DNA of 39,036 bases from Bacteroidia bacterium (GCA_009929445.1 SAAL01000027.1:1-39036); one strand, 5' to 3'; positions 1 to 12,723 are shown, counted from the stretch's first letter. The notes: generated by a model from the sequence alone, not told the origin. Numbers and translations are program-made.

Positions 1-7
1 AGACATC

Positions 8-3000
8 ATTTCAATTCCTTATGGTTCGATTAAAAGTATTCAACGTAATCATCACAAAAGAAGTGATTGTATTTCAATTCCTTATGGTTCGATTAAAAGT
101 CATCGACGAACTGCCCGAAGTTCCGACGATAAAAAATTTCAATTCCTTATGGTTCGATTAAAAGTGAAAACAGGCTTATATCCGTTGTATTTGAACCAAA
201 TTTCAATTCCTTATGGTTCGATTAAAAGTTATTTTCCGCACCTCTTTTCTTCCGAATGAGGCATTTCAATTCCTTATGGTTCGATTAAAAGAAAATTAAA
301 CTAAATTCAGGTGAATTCAGGAAACATTTCAATTCCTTATGGTTCGATTAAAAGTGAAATACTTCATTGGCTTGGAAAACCGAAATGCATTTCAATTCCT
401 TATGGTTCGATTAAAAGTTTTAATAATGCTTTCATTGTTTTTTTTTTAATTATTTCAATTCCTTATGGTTCGATTAAAAGACAGGCGCAGCAGCTATCAA
501 TACCGACAATGTATTATTTCAATTCCTTATGGTTCGATTAAAAGCTTGGTTTGGTATTCGGCACATATAGAAGGTATCTGATATTTCAATTCCTTATGGT
601 TCGATTAAAAGTTTGAAAACTGTAGCAGAGACATCAAAATTAGATGCATTTCAATTCCTTATGGTTCGATTAAAAGGTAGCAGGTTTTTGGAGTTCAGCT
701 ATCTGTTCCGGAGATTTCAATTCCTTATGGTTCGATTAAAAGAACTTTTTCGGCGGAAAGAAGATACTGTTCTCCGAATTTCAATTCCTTATGGTTCGAT
801 TAAAAGGTAGGTAGGCTCCGGCTCCGTTGGCTTTGTTGCATTATTTCAATTCCTTATGGTTCGATTAAAAGCAAACATCCATAAGGCACGAAACCATCGA
901 CGCGCATTTCAATTCCTTATGGTTCGATTAAAAGTCAGGGTGGGATATCTTTCAGTTTTACAAGCGACGAGATTTCAATTCCTTATGGTTCGATTAAAAG
1001 TTGGAGCGTTTATAACATCTAACAGTTTAGAAGTATTTCAATTCCTTATGGTTCGATTAAAAGACGAATTTTTAGCCAGTTCCCTGTGCAGGCGTTTGCA
1101 TTTCAATTCCTTATGGTTCGATTAAAAGAAGATAGGGATATTACCAAAGGCACTTCAGAATTATTTCAATTCCTTATGGTTCGATTAAAAGTAACTGAAA
1201 AATTTATCGGATAAAGTAACGTTAAAAGAATTTCAATTCCTTATGGTTCGATTAAAAGTACATCACACGAGAACAACAAGGGAATTATACACATTTCAAT
1301 TCCTTATGGTTCGATTAAAAGTTGTTTAAATCTTTTTCCATTGTTGTAATTTTTTTATTTCAATTCCTTATGGTTCGATTAAAAGCAAAATTTCTTTATC
1401 TTCCTCCGTCATTTCTTCAAATTTCAATTCCTTATGGTTCGATTAAAAGTGCATTGCTGACAGCCGTAAACACAATTTTTATCGTTATTTCAATTCCTTA
1501 TGGTTCGATTAAAAGGCCCGTATTACAGACAAAAACAAAACATCCTTTTATTGATTTCAATTCCTTATGGTTCGATTAAAAGAATGGTCTGCTGAATGCT
1601 CTGGAAGACGACGTGCATTTCAATTCCTTATGGTTCGATTAAAAGGTTATAAGCCACTAACTCTCAAACGTATCAGGTTAATTTCAATTCCTTATGGTTC
1701 GATTAAAAGAACCAACAATAAAGCAAACAATAAATAAAACAATATTTCAATTCCTTATGGTTCGATTAAAAGTGTACACTGTTTGTTTTTTCGTTTACTT
1801 CAGTACATTTCAATTCCTTATGGTTCGATTAAAAGTCATAAAAACAGCAGATAAAATATTTGGTATAGACATTTCAATTCCTTATGGTTCGATTAAAAGC
1901 ATGTACAACAGCAATCACGGCAGACATCATTAAATTTCAATTCCTTATGGTTCGATTAAAAGCCACATCAAATTCCATTGTATTACGCTGAAATGCATTT
2001 CAATTCCTTATGGTTCGATTAAAAGAAAAACGAAACGGACATAAGAAACAAAGTACAGTATTTCAATTCCTTATGGTTCGATTAAAAGTAAAAGTTTAAA
2101 ATTTAATTTTAACATACCTATTTTATTTCAATTCCTTATGGTTCGATTAAAAGAAAAAAGCAGAAGCAGAAGCAGAAGCAAAAGAAATATTTCAATTCCT
2201 TATGGTTCGATTAAAAGTATTCTTCTTCGGTCAGTTCTCCGGAGCGAAGCCATTTCAATTCCTTATGGTTCGATTAAAAGTCCAGCGAGGAGTTGAGCAT
2301 CCTGGTCCCGATTGATTTCAATTCCTTATGGTTCGATTAAAAGAACAATCCGGATGCAGAATATCCTATTCAAGAAGTATTTCAATTCCTTATGGTTCGA
2401 TTAAAAGTTTTTACTTCTTCGATAATCTGATTGTCAATTCCATTTCAATTCCTTATGGTTCGATTAAAAGTACCAGGTGATAGCTTCAGAATTAATCTAA
2501 ATGCATTTCAATTCCTTATGGTTCGATTAAAAGAAATGCTTCAATATGCACCACAAGAGTTTTATTTATTTCAATTCCTTATGGTTCGATTAAAAGTGTA
2601 CAGAACCTACATCACCGAACAGGGAATGAAATTTCAATTCCTTATGGTTCGATTAAAAGATGATGAAGGCGAAAGCATTTTTAACCGTAAAAAAATTTCA
2701 ATTCCTTATGGTTCGATTAAAAGTTTTATGTAACAAAAGTAGTTTATTAATATCTAATATTTCAATTCCTTATGGTTCGATTAAAAGGCTGAATCGAGAG
2801 AGTTTGAAGTAATAAACAGAAATTTCAATTCCTTATGGTTCGATTAAAAGTCCTGCGCTCCCAGCGAATTGCGGTACTTGATAAAAATTTCAATTCCTTA
2901 TGGTTCGATTAAAAGCAGATTGAAAAGATAATAAAATTAGGTGTTAAGGTATTTCAATTCCTTATGGTTCGATTAAAAGTCTTTTTGGCTTTAAATACAT

Positions 3001-6000
3001 TTGTACATGATTTATTTCAATTCCTTATGGTTCGATTAAAAGAAGAAATCGGAGTACGAGAAAAGACAGGAAAAAAATTTCAATTCCTTATGGTTCGATT
3101 AAAAGTATGGTAAGCGGGATGGGATTTCCGGCCAAAAACATTTCAATTCCTTATGGTTCGATTAAAAGGAACTCAGGTTGTGAACCTGAGTAAACTATTT
3201 AATCATTTCAATTCCTTATGGTTCGATTAAAAGGCAGTTACAGGAGGATTAACAACTATATTTACGTTATTTCAATTCCTTATGGTTCGATTAAAAGCGA
3301 TTCCCTTGTTTACTCCGACCCGGCTATCCGACATTTCAATTCCTTATGGTTCGATTAAAAGACATTACACATTACACATCTTCAAATCATTATCAATTTC
3401 AATTCCTTATGGTTCGATTAAAAGTATTAGAATTGAAGGAACTCCGACAATAGTACCAAATTTCAATTCCTTATGGTTCGATTAAAAGACTTCTCGTGAC
3501 GTAATCATACGGCGCTATCTTAAATTTCAATTCCTTATGGTTCGATTAAAAGCTGGACGATGTGGGCATGAGTAATTGCGGTTTCCTGATATTTCAATTC
3601 CTTATGGTTCGATTAAAAGAAATGCTTCAATATGCACCACAAGAGCTTTATTTATTTCAATTCCTTATGGTTCGATTAAAAGAAGATTGTTTGTGCTTAT
3701 GAGAAAGCTGCCGATATATTTCAATTCCTTATGGTTCGATTAAAAGTAGCTACACTCAGTCTGCTTTCGAGCATATTACCGCATTTCAATTCCTTATGGT
3801 TCGATTAAAAGCCGATGCTTCGTAAAGATGGTTATTTGCCCGAAGAATTTCAATTCCTTATGGTTCGATTAAAAGTTGAGCCAACCATCGAACAACGGCT
3901 AACCGAAATATTTCAATTCCTTATGGTTCGATTAAAAGAACAAACGGTTTACGTTAGCTGGGGCATCTGCTCCAAATTTCAATTCCTTATGGTTCGATTA
4001 AAAGAGCAGGTTATCTGGCAAAGAAAGCCAACCCGAAAAAATTTCAATTCCTTATGGTTCGATTAAAAGAACGGGAGTTCATCGTAAAAGATAATGCACA
4101 CTGGGATTTCAATTCCTTATGGTTCGATTAAAAGGGCAGGCGGAGAAAGGTCTGCAAACTGTAAGAATATTTCAATTCCTTATGGTTCGATTAAAAGGGC
4201 AAACTCGTAAGGGTGGCAAGTTCTAATTCACATTTCAATTCCTTATGGTTCGATTAAAAGAGTTTGGCAACCGTGCTGACATTGCCCTTGTGAAATTTCA
4301 ATTCCTTATGGTTCGATTAAAAGAAGATAAAGAATTTGACTGCCGAAATGCGGACAAAATTTCAATTCCTTATGGTTCGATTAAAAGAGTTTGGCAACCG
4401 TGCTGACATTGCCCTTGTGAAATTTCAATTCCTTATGGTTCGATTAAAAGTTTTGCTCATAAGGTTAAGAAGTACTTCATTCCTAATTTCAATTCCTTAT
4501 GGTTCGATTAAAAGCATGCAACACAGCAATTACAGCAGACATTATTAAATTTCAATTCCTTATGGTTCGATTAAAAGAACAGCGCAGGCGTTGAGCAATG
4601 GAAATATACGGATTTCAATTCCTTATGGTTCGATTAAAAGTGTTTACTGTTGTCATATTTTTAATTTATATTTTAATTTCAATTCCTTATGGTTCGATTA
4701 AAAGAATTGAACACCATGCTGAATTGCACTCTTGACGAATTTCAATTCCTTATGGTTCGATTAAAAGTACTATCAACGTCGTACTTTATTCCGAATTTTG
4801 TATTTCAATTCCTTATGGTTCGATTAAAAGCCCTGCGGAGCTGAAATTTTTCGCCTGCTGAAAGATTTCAATTCCTTATGGTTCGATTAAAAGCCGTGCC
4901 TGTACCGTGCTTAATTGAATAGTCAACAAATTTCAATTCCTTATGGTTCGATTAAAAGCCGCTCCAACGTTTCGCAGTCAGCTGATTTATTTCTGTATTT
5001 CAATTCCTTATGGTTCGATTAAAAGCAATGTCATTAGTTACGAGTCTAGCGTCTAAACCTATTTCAATTCCTTATGGTTCGATTAAAAGCATCTTCCAAC
5101 GTTTCCTCGAACGGCATCAGGCGTATTTCAATTCCTTATGGTTCGATTAAAAGCTTTCAGGGCGAGAGACAATAAGTCGTATGTTTAATTTCAATTCCTT
5201 ATGGTTCGATTAAAAGTGTTCAACGATTCCAACCCTTTCACTAAATCAAAATTTCAATTCCTTATGGTTCGATTAAAAGTTGCCTGTACCTTTCATCTTG
5301 CCCCAAAAATAGATATTTCAATTCCTTATGGTTCGATTAAAAGCGTGGAAAAATGTTTCAAAATTATTTGCCAGTTGACAATTTCAATTCCTTATGGTTC
5401 GATTAAAAGTTTAACTAAATTAAATCGGGTCAAACTATTATTGCATTTCAATTCCTTATGGTTCGATTAAAAGTCGCAAACCCGTTTCGGAGCAACAATA
5501 AGCAGTGAATTTCAATTCCTTATGGTTCGATTAAAAGAAGTGGTCGGCTTGCTCGTAAGACTTGCAAATGTAATTTCAATTCCTTATGGTTCGATTAAAA
5601 GCTGTAAGCACCTTTTAACTCACTTGCTCCCATTCCATTTCAATTCCTTATGGTTCGATTAAAAGAATATCCCGAACCACCTTTGACAATTTTCTGATAA
5701 TTTCAATTCCTTATGGTTCGATTAAAAGTTGTCATCCTGTTGCCAGAAGATGGTGCCACCATTATTTCAATTCCTTATGGTTCGATTAAAAGTATCAAAA
5801 AAAACTAACTACCATGAAAAAATCTAATTTCAATTCCTTATGGTTCGATTAAAAGTGCAAACGCTTTGCGATGGATTCGTTTATGTCGAATTTCAATTCC
5901 TTATGGTTCGATTAAAAGTTGAGTGGCAAAAACAAACTTTTCCATTAATTAAATTTCAATTCCTTATGGTTCGATTAAAAGGACTTTAATGACTTGATGT

Positions 6001-9000
6001 TGTTGTCTTTCATAAACATTTCAATTCCTTATGGTTCGATTAAAAGATTCAGGAACGGCAATACCACAAGAAGGTGGAAAATTTCAATTCCTTATGGTTC
6101 GATTAAAAGTGTCTGTACTTCGGATTGTAATTAAAAGAGTTCGAAGATTTCAATTCCTTATGGTTCGATTAAAAGAACACAAAGCGACAAAACAAACTCC
6201 TAAATGGAATGATTTCAATTCCTTATGGTTCGATTAAAAGTGTTCAACGATTCCAACCCTTTCACTAAATCAAAATTTCAATTCCTTATGGTTCGATTAA
6301 AAGGATATAAGAATTGTTTCGTCCGACAATTATGCTATATTTCAATTCCTTATGGTTCGATTAAAAGAGGAATTTAACCGTATCTGCAAAGCACTCCACG
6401 AGATTTCAATTCCTTATGGTTCGATTAAAAGAGCATAACGGCAGGTGTATGTGGGGTTTTAGCGTATTTCAATTCCTTATGGTTCGATTAAAAGTTTGAA
6501 AGGAATCCTGAATATAAGGCGTTCATTTCATTTCAATTCCTTATGGTTCGATTAAAAGAAAGCGTTTGCAGTTTAGCGAACTTCTGATTTTCGCATTTCA
6601 ATTCCTTATGGTTCGATTAAAAGTCTTGATTTGTTGTCATTTTTTGCCACTTAACCGATTTCAATTCCTTATGGTTCGATTAAAAGTTGAAATCGGACAG
6701 CTACACGGTTACATTCATTCCATTTCAATTCCTTATGGTTCGATTAAAAGTTCGCTCCATCAGATTTGCTTGCGACTCAGATTCAAATTTCAATTCCTTA
6801 TGGTTCGATTAAAAGACCGCCTTCCAATCCTTTTTTCTCAAAGAACTCCATTTCAATTCCTTATGGTTCGATTAAAAGCTATTTAGCTCGATTTCTTTTG
6901 CTGCATATTCCTGATATTTCAATTCCTTATGGTTCGATTAAAAGTTTTTCTGCCATTTTGGTTTTGATTTTTTACCCAATTTCAATTCCTTATGGTTCGA
7001 TTAAAAGCTTTCCGTTGGTTGTTTATTACATTATGGACTATATTTCAATTCCTTATGGTTCGATTAAAAGTTGATAGTCCGAGTTTTGAAATTGCCATTG
7101 TAGCATTTCAATTCCTTATGGTTCGATTAAAAGCTTTCTTTTTGCCTTGCAAAAGGTTTTCAATGTCATTTCAATTCCTTATGGTTCGATTAAAAGTTCG
7201 TATCGAAAGAAGAAGCAGAAAAGTCTGTTGCATTTCAATTCCTTATGGTTCGATTAAAAGTTTTTTCTTCTTTATCCATTTTCGTTGGTGTAAAATTTCA
7301 ATTCCTTATGGTTCGATTAAAAGACTATTATCGGGCTTCTCGTAGACACGTTTGTAAGGCATTTCAATTCCTTATGGTTCGATTAAAAGTATGCCTTTTC
7401 AAGCTCCCTGCGAGCTTGCAGGAAATTTCAATTCCTTATGGTTCGATTAAAAGTGGAGTTAGATTCTAAATACTGTGCTGTAATTGTATTTCAATTCCTT
7501 ATGGTTCGATTAAAAGCTTAGCACCCTCTCTCGATGCCGAAACTAATTCAGATTTCAATTCCTTATGGTTCGATTAAAAGATAGTATTTAAGAATTTCGA
7601 CAATGACACAGACGAAATTTCAATTCCTTATGGTTCGATTAAAAGTCGCCTTGCTTTCATCAGCCAACTCTTCCAACTGCATTTCAATTCCTTATGGTTC
7701 GATTAAAAGTCTTTCGATTGCTGCCTTTTGCTCCACTATACGTATTTCAATTCCTTATGGTTCGATTAAAAGGTTTCTATCGGGACAGGTGTATTCTCTA
7801 ATAATGCATTTCAATTCCTTATGGTTCGATTAAAAGCCCGATAGATTTTTTTGCGGACAGGGCAAGTAAAATTTCAATTCCTTATGGTTCGATTAAAAGA
7901 TAGTCGGTTTGGTAAGTGTACCATCGAGAGCAGTATTTCAATTCCTTATGGTTCGATTAAAAGATTTCACCGTTTGCAGTTGCTTACAAAATAGCCCGAT
8001 TTCAATTCCTTATGGTTCGATTAAAAGAGCGACTTGAAAAGTGCTTACAACAGAGCAAATGAAAATTTCAATTCCTTATGGTTCGATTAAAAGCATACAC
8101 TTTGCTATAAATACCAGTTCCTCCACAATTTCAATTCCTTATGGTTCGATTAAAAGAGAATGCAGTGCATGAGTTGTTTGAGAGTTGCAGAAATTTCAAT
8201 TCCTTATGGTTCGATTAAAAGGCTTTACAGACAATGAATTTGACTTGGCAATAGTATTTCAATTCCTTATGGTTCGATTAAAAGCCTTTCCGTATTTGCT
8301 TCAATTCCTGTTGTCGAAATTTCAATTCCTTATGGTTCGATTAAAAGGAAAATTATGAACACATACAACTATTATTACAGTGATTTCAATTCCTTATGGT
8401 TCGATTAAAAGAAGGCTGCAAGTGATTTGAGGCGAAAAGAACAAGCATTTCAATTCCTTATGGTTCGATTAAAAGCTTCTTCTTTGTACTCCATTTTTGG
8501 ATTTGCTAAAATTTCAATTCCTTATGGTTCGATTAAAAGCAGAAGATTTTGACGAATTCATGGAAGAAAATAAATTTCAATTCCTTATGGTTCGATTAAA
8601 AGCTATATTCTTGTCGTTATTGTTCTCGTTAGTAGCGCATTTCAATTCCTTATGGTTCGATTAAAAGTTTCAGGTAGCTTTGGGCTTAACTGGTTTTCTG
8701 AATTTCAATTCCTTATGGTTCGATTAAAAGCTTTGTAATCGGGCGCAAAAGCCACGAATATCAATGCATTTCAATTCCTTATGGTTCGATTAAAAGCGTA
8801 TCATGCTGCTTATTGCGCAGAGTAACAACAATTTCAATTCCTTATGGTTCGATTAAAAGCAGGTGGAGGCAGATGCTTTGGCTTTGATTATTGCATTTCA
8901 ATTCCTTATGGTTCGATTAAAAGAGTATGGTGGAAGGTTTAACAAAGCAACTTGACGCATTTCAATTCCTTATGGTTCGATTAAAAGCGTTTTTCCAACG

Positions 9001-12000
9001 CAAGATTTGTGTTGATTAAAGTCATTTCAATTCCTTATGGTTCGATTAAAAGTAGGAACTCGCGAAAAGACCGGAAACAATGACGGATTTCAATTCCTTA
9101 TGGTTCGATTAAAAGCGCAACAACCCCACAGACAGAGGAAAGAAAGCAGATTTCAATTCCTTATGGTTCGATTAAAAGAAATACGGGAAACTGTTAATCA
9201 TAACATCAAATCATTTCAATTCCTTATGGTTCGATTAAAAGAATCAGGCAATCATGTTGTTGGTTTTATTGCGATATTTCAATTCCTTATGGTTCGATTA
9301 AAAGACCCGTCGGGAACTTCAATCTAAAAAAGAAACCGCATTTCAATTCCTTATGGTTCGATTAAAAGCCAGCCTCGTTAGTGTTACCCTCTACGGTTAT
9401 GCAGATTTCAATTCCTTATGGTTCGATTAAAAGACAGCGCCAACAGACCGGCAGGTCAAAAACATTAATTTCAATTCCTTATGGTTCGATTAAAAGTTCT
9501 TTTTGTCATAGTAAGGTGGGTTTTTAATAATATTTCAATTCCTTATGGTTCGATTAAAAGAATATGTATGTACAACAAAATCATATCCATTCACAAATTT
9601 CAATTCCTTATGGTTCGATTAAAAGCTAACGAACAGTGAAGATTTTCATAGTTTTGGGCATTTCAATTCCTTATGGTTCGATTAAAAGCATTTATCGCAT
9701 GAAAAATCATCCTGCGTTTCCTATTTCAATTCCTTATGGTTCGATTAAAAGCTGTTCGTAAGTCCCTGCCACTTCAAATTGGATATTGAATTTCAATTCC
9801 TTATGGTTCGATTAAAAGATTATGTCCGTCAATATCTACTAATCCGATGTTCATATTTCAATTCCTTATGGTTCGATTAAAAGATAAGCAACCCCGTCAA
9901 TGTATAACTGCATAGTATCGTATTTCAATTCCTTATGGTTCGATTAAAAGAAGAAAAGCAGGCTAAAATAAGTGGTAAACTAAAAAATTTCAATTCCTTA
10001 TGGTTCGATTAAAAGTGCTTACCATACAAGACATACTGCAAAAGGCAGAATTTCAATTCCTTATGGTTCGATTAAAAGCATCTGCTCAATTAAAGCCAAA
10101 CAGCGGATCGGATATTTCAATTCCTTATGGTTCGATTAAAAGACATACTTGCTTCAGATTACGGATTAAGTCAAATATTTCAATTCCTTATGGTTCGATT
10201 AAAAGTCATAAATTCGTCGAACTCTTGAACTTGTAAAGGATTTCAATTCCTTATGGTTCGATTAAAAGTAATATCGCCGCTTCAATATCGGCAGGCATTT
10301 CGATTTCAATTCCTTATGGTTCGATTAAAAGGAAGCCGACCACTTCTGTCTTTTCGTCCAAGTCGTATTTCAATTCCTTATGGTTCGATTAAAAGGCCTT
10401 TTCGTATTTTCAAACGCAATTCAGCGTTTATTTCAATTCCTTATGGTTCGATTAAAAGAAATCAGGCAATCATGTTGTTGGTTTTATTGCGATATTTCAA
10501 TTCCTTATGGTTCGATTAAAAGCGGTTAAGTGGCACAAAATGACAACACAAGAAGTAAATTTCAATTCCTTATGGTTCGATTAAAAGTCGATTTCGCCCA
10601 AACGTTCCCGACACATTGCTTTATTTCAATTCCTTATGGTTCGATTAAAAGTCGTGGTCGCTGTAACCCATTTCTTTGTTAAGGGTATTTCAATTCCTTA
10701 TGGTTCGATTAAAAGATTTAGTGAAAGGGTTGGAATCGTTGAACATCGAATTTCAATTCCTTATGGTTCGATTAAAAGACAAAATGGAATTGCATAAGCA
10801 TAGACCCAAATAATTTCAATTCCTTATGGTTCGATTAAAAGAAAGTATGGGGGCTTTTGTGGCTATACACGAATATTATTTCAATTCCTTATGGTTCGAT
10901 TAAAAGCATACCACCGAGTACAAATTTTAATACGAGAACAAAATTTCAATTCCTTATGGTTCGATTAAAAGATCATAATACAAAACAATACTTACGGTGC
11001 AGTGGGATTTCAATTCCTTATGGTTCGATTAAAAGCACCTATCCGAATCATTAAAGAAGTTCGGAGTAGTATTTCAATTCCTTATGGTTCGATTAAAAGA
11101 CGTGTATTATGCAGAAAATCACAGCAAACAAGTATATTTCAATTCCTTATGGTTCGATTAAAAGTCGTGTCGCCTACAACAAATACTTTTGTAAACTGAT
11201 TTCAATTCCTTATGGTTCGATTAAAAGGCTGTTTCCCCAGTTGCCGATAACGGGGCGACAGTAATTTCAATTCCTTATGGTTCGATTAAAAGCACTTTTC
11301 GAGTGCAACGGATTTTGTGGAATTAAATTTCAATTCCTTATGGTTCGATTAAAAGTAGATTATTCAAATCAATAGCTTCAATAATTTTTGCATTTCAATT
11401 CCTTATGGTTCGATTAAAAGTTTGTGACCGAGTGTGGATTATCAACATTATTGACGATTTCAATTCCTTATGGTTCGATTAAAAGCTTCCAGCTGCTGAA
11501 TCCTTTGCAGGTACGAAGATTTCAATTCCTTATGGTTCGATTAAAAGGGTTTAGGCAAAACGGCATCAGTACTTCATTACATATTTCAATTCCTTATGGT
11601 TCGATTAAAAGTTTATATTTTCCATGTTTTTACTTTTAAAATTAAAATTTCAATTCCTTATGGTTCGATTAAAAGAATCAGGCAATCATGTTGTTGGTTT
11701 TATTGCGATATTTCAATTCCTTATGGTTCGATTAAAAGCTCCATCGGCTCGCTTGTCTATCAGGTTAGCAAATATTTCAATTCCTTATGGTTCGATTAAA
11801 AGCTCGATTCAAAAGATTGGCTGGACATTCCAGAAGTATTTCAATTCCTTATGGTTCGATTAAAAGTGTCTACAAAGTCGCAAACCTCGTCAATCTTCGT
11901 ATTTCAATTCCTTATGGTTCGATTAAAAGACATTTCAATCTCATTTGGCAATTTTAAAGTGTTATTTCAATTCCTTATGGTTCGATTAAAAGAAGAAGTT

Positions 12001-12247
12001 CGGAGTAGTTGAGCCGATTGTCTACAAATTTCAATTCCTTATGGTTCGATTAAAAGATTCAGGAACTGCTATTCCACAAGATGGAGGCAAATTTCAATTC
12101 CTTATGGTTCGATTAAAAGAGAAATCCGCAGGGCGGTATTTCTTTTCCTGCTTGATTTCAATTCCTTATGGTTCGATTAAAAGGGAAAAGCAAAAAGACA
12201 GAGAATCATTCAAAACAAATTTCAATTCCTTATGGTTCGATTAAAAG
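8..12247 (-). CRISPR. Very large type I-B CRISPR array (192 repeats, truncated at window edge)
   Basis: I counted 192 copies of a 29-nt repeat (plus strand begins ATTTCAATTCCTTATGG and ends TTCGATTAAAAG) separated by 191 mostly unique spacers of about 34-38 nt; mean period is about 63.9 nt. The first repeat starts at base 8 after the tail of another spacer, so the array continues to the left. The last starts at 12219. I noticed no degenerate repeat. On the minus strand the repeat ends in ATTGAAAT, which corresponds to the 8-nt 5' handle that Cas6 leaves on type I-B crRNAs. The array is therefore transcribed leftward, in the same direction as the cas operon, and the leader end is on the right. 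Every repeat carries an ATG and long open frames on the plus strand, which produces many spurious peptides with MVRLK or SIPYGSIK motifs; none is a gene. Confidence 0.99.
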
Positions 12248-12458
12248 CCGTACTTCGACGACTAAAAAATAGCTGATTTACAGCTGAATATGTTTTGTAA
12301 AATCGTGTTTTTGGGGGTAAAATGTTGTCGGTGGACAATTGTATGAAAAACTCCGTTCACCGACAACTTGCTATATGATTGATTGTCAATGTATCAAAGA
12401 TCAATTTTAGGTTAAACTTCTCAATTTTCACCATTTTAGGTACATCACCGACGATGCA
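12248..12458 (-). promoter_or_regulatory. CRISPR leader
   Basis: This 211-nt AT-rich non-coding stretch lies between the cas2 stop codon and the leader-proximal repeat. Position and repeat polarity make it the leader, which should hold the array promoter and the sequences Cas1-Cas2 recognises for integration. It contains an imperfect inverted repeat with 13-nt arms at 12324-12336 (GTTGTCGGTGGAC) and 12355-12367 (GTTCACCGACAAC), 12 of 13 positions pairing over an 18-nt loop. A third CACCGAC half-site lies at 12446-12452. A smaller inverted repeat, AGCTG...CAGCT, lies at 12271-12285. I could not find a clear TAnnTTTG promoter on the minus strand here. The large hairpin could instead end the cas transcript, although no strong T-tract follows it. 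Confidence 0.85.
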
Positions 12459-12722
12459 TCAAAGAAAATTATTGATACTACAACGCTCTTTTCCAATGAT
12501 TTGCTTGTCTAACCATTTTTCTGTTCTTCCTGAAAAAATAATTAAGCTGTCTTCATCTTTTTTCATAAATTCTTCGGCTTTCAAAGTTAGTTCTTTTAGT
12601 TTAACTTCCGAAATTTCTCCTTCGAAAACGGAGTTTTGTATCCAGTTAAGGTATTTACGGCAAAGTTTCAGCATTTTCCCCACACGCTTTTCCCCGCAAT
12701 CGTACACTAGAATTACATACAT
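12459..12722 (-). CDS. cas2: CRISPR-associated endonuclease Cas2
   Basis: This 87-residue protein has the normal Cas2 length. It begins MYVILVYDCGEKR, with the conserved Asp of the first beta-strand (D8) in the usual place, followed by the ferredoxin-like alternation of helices and strands. Cas2 dimers bridge two Cas1 dimers to form the spacer-integration complex. The start ATG lies one base beyond the cas1 stop codon, so the two are almost certainly translated together. It is the last gene of the operon; its 3' end borders the leader. Confidence 0.96.
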   Translation of the reverse strand: MYVILVYDCGEKRVGKMLKLCRKYLNWIQNSVFEGEISEVKLKELTLKAEEFMKKDEDSLIIFSGRTEKWLDKQIIGKERCSINNFL

Positions 12723-12723
12723 A

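Noticed and set aside
6105-6146. Spacer containing ATTAAAAGAGTTCG, similar to the repeat end
   Set aside because: A short chance match; the spacing on both sides fits an ordinary spacer.
7390-7424. Spacer with internal inverted repeat AGCTCCCTGCGAGCTTGCAGG
   Set aside because: A single spacer with partial self-complementarity in a set of 191 is expected by chance and would not end leftward transcription.
8281-8318. Spacer containing TTCAATTCCTG, close to the repeat start
   Set aside because: Only about 10 bases match, without the rest of the repeat; chance similarity, not a degenerate repeat.
311-12244. Dozens of 60-120 codon open frames with repeated MVRLK or SIPYGSIK peptides
   Set aside because: They are translations of the CRISPR repeat and spacers; the ATG in each repeat creates them by chance.
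12241-12300. Possible extra spacer after the last repeat
   Set aside because: No repeat follows it, and it runs directly into the leader region.
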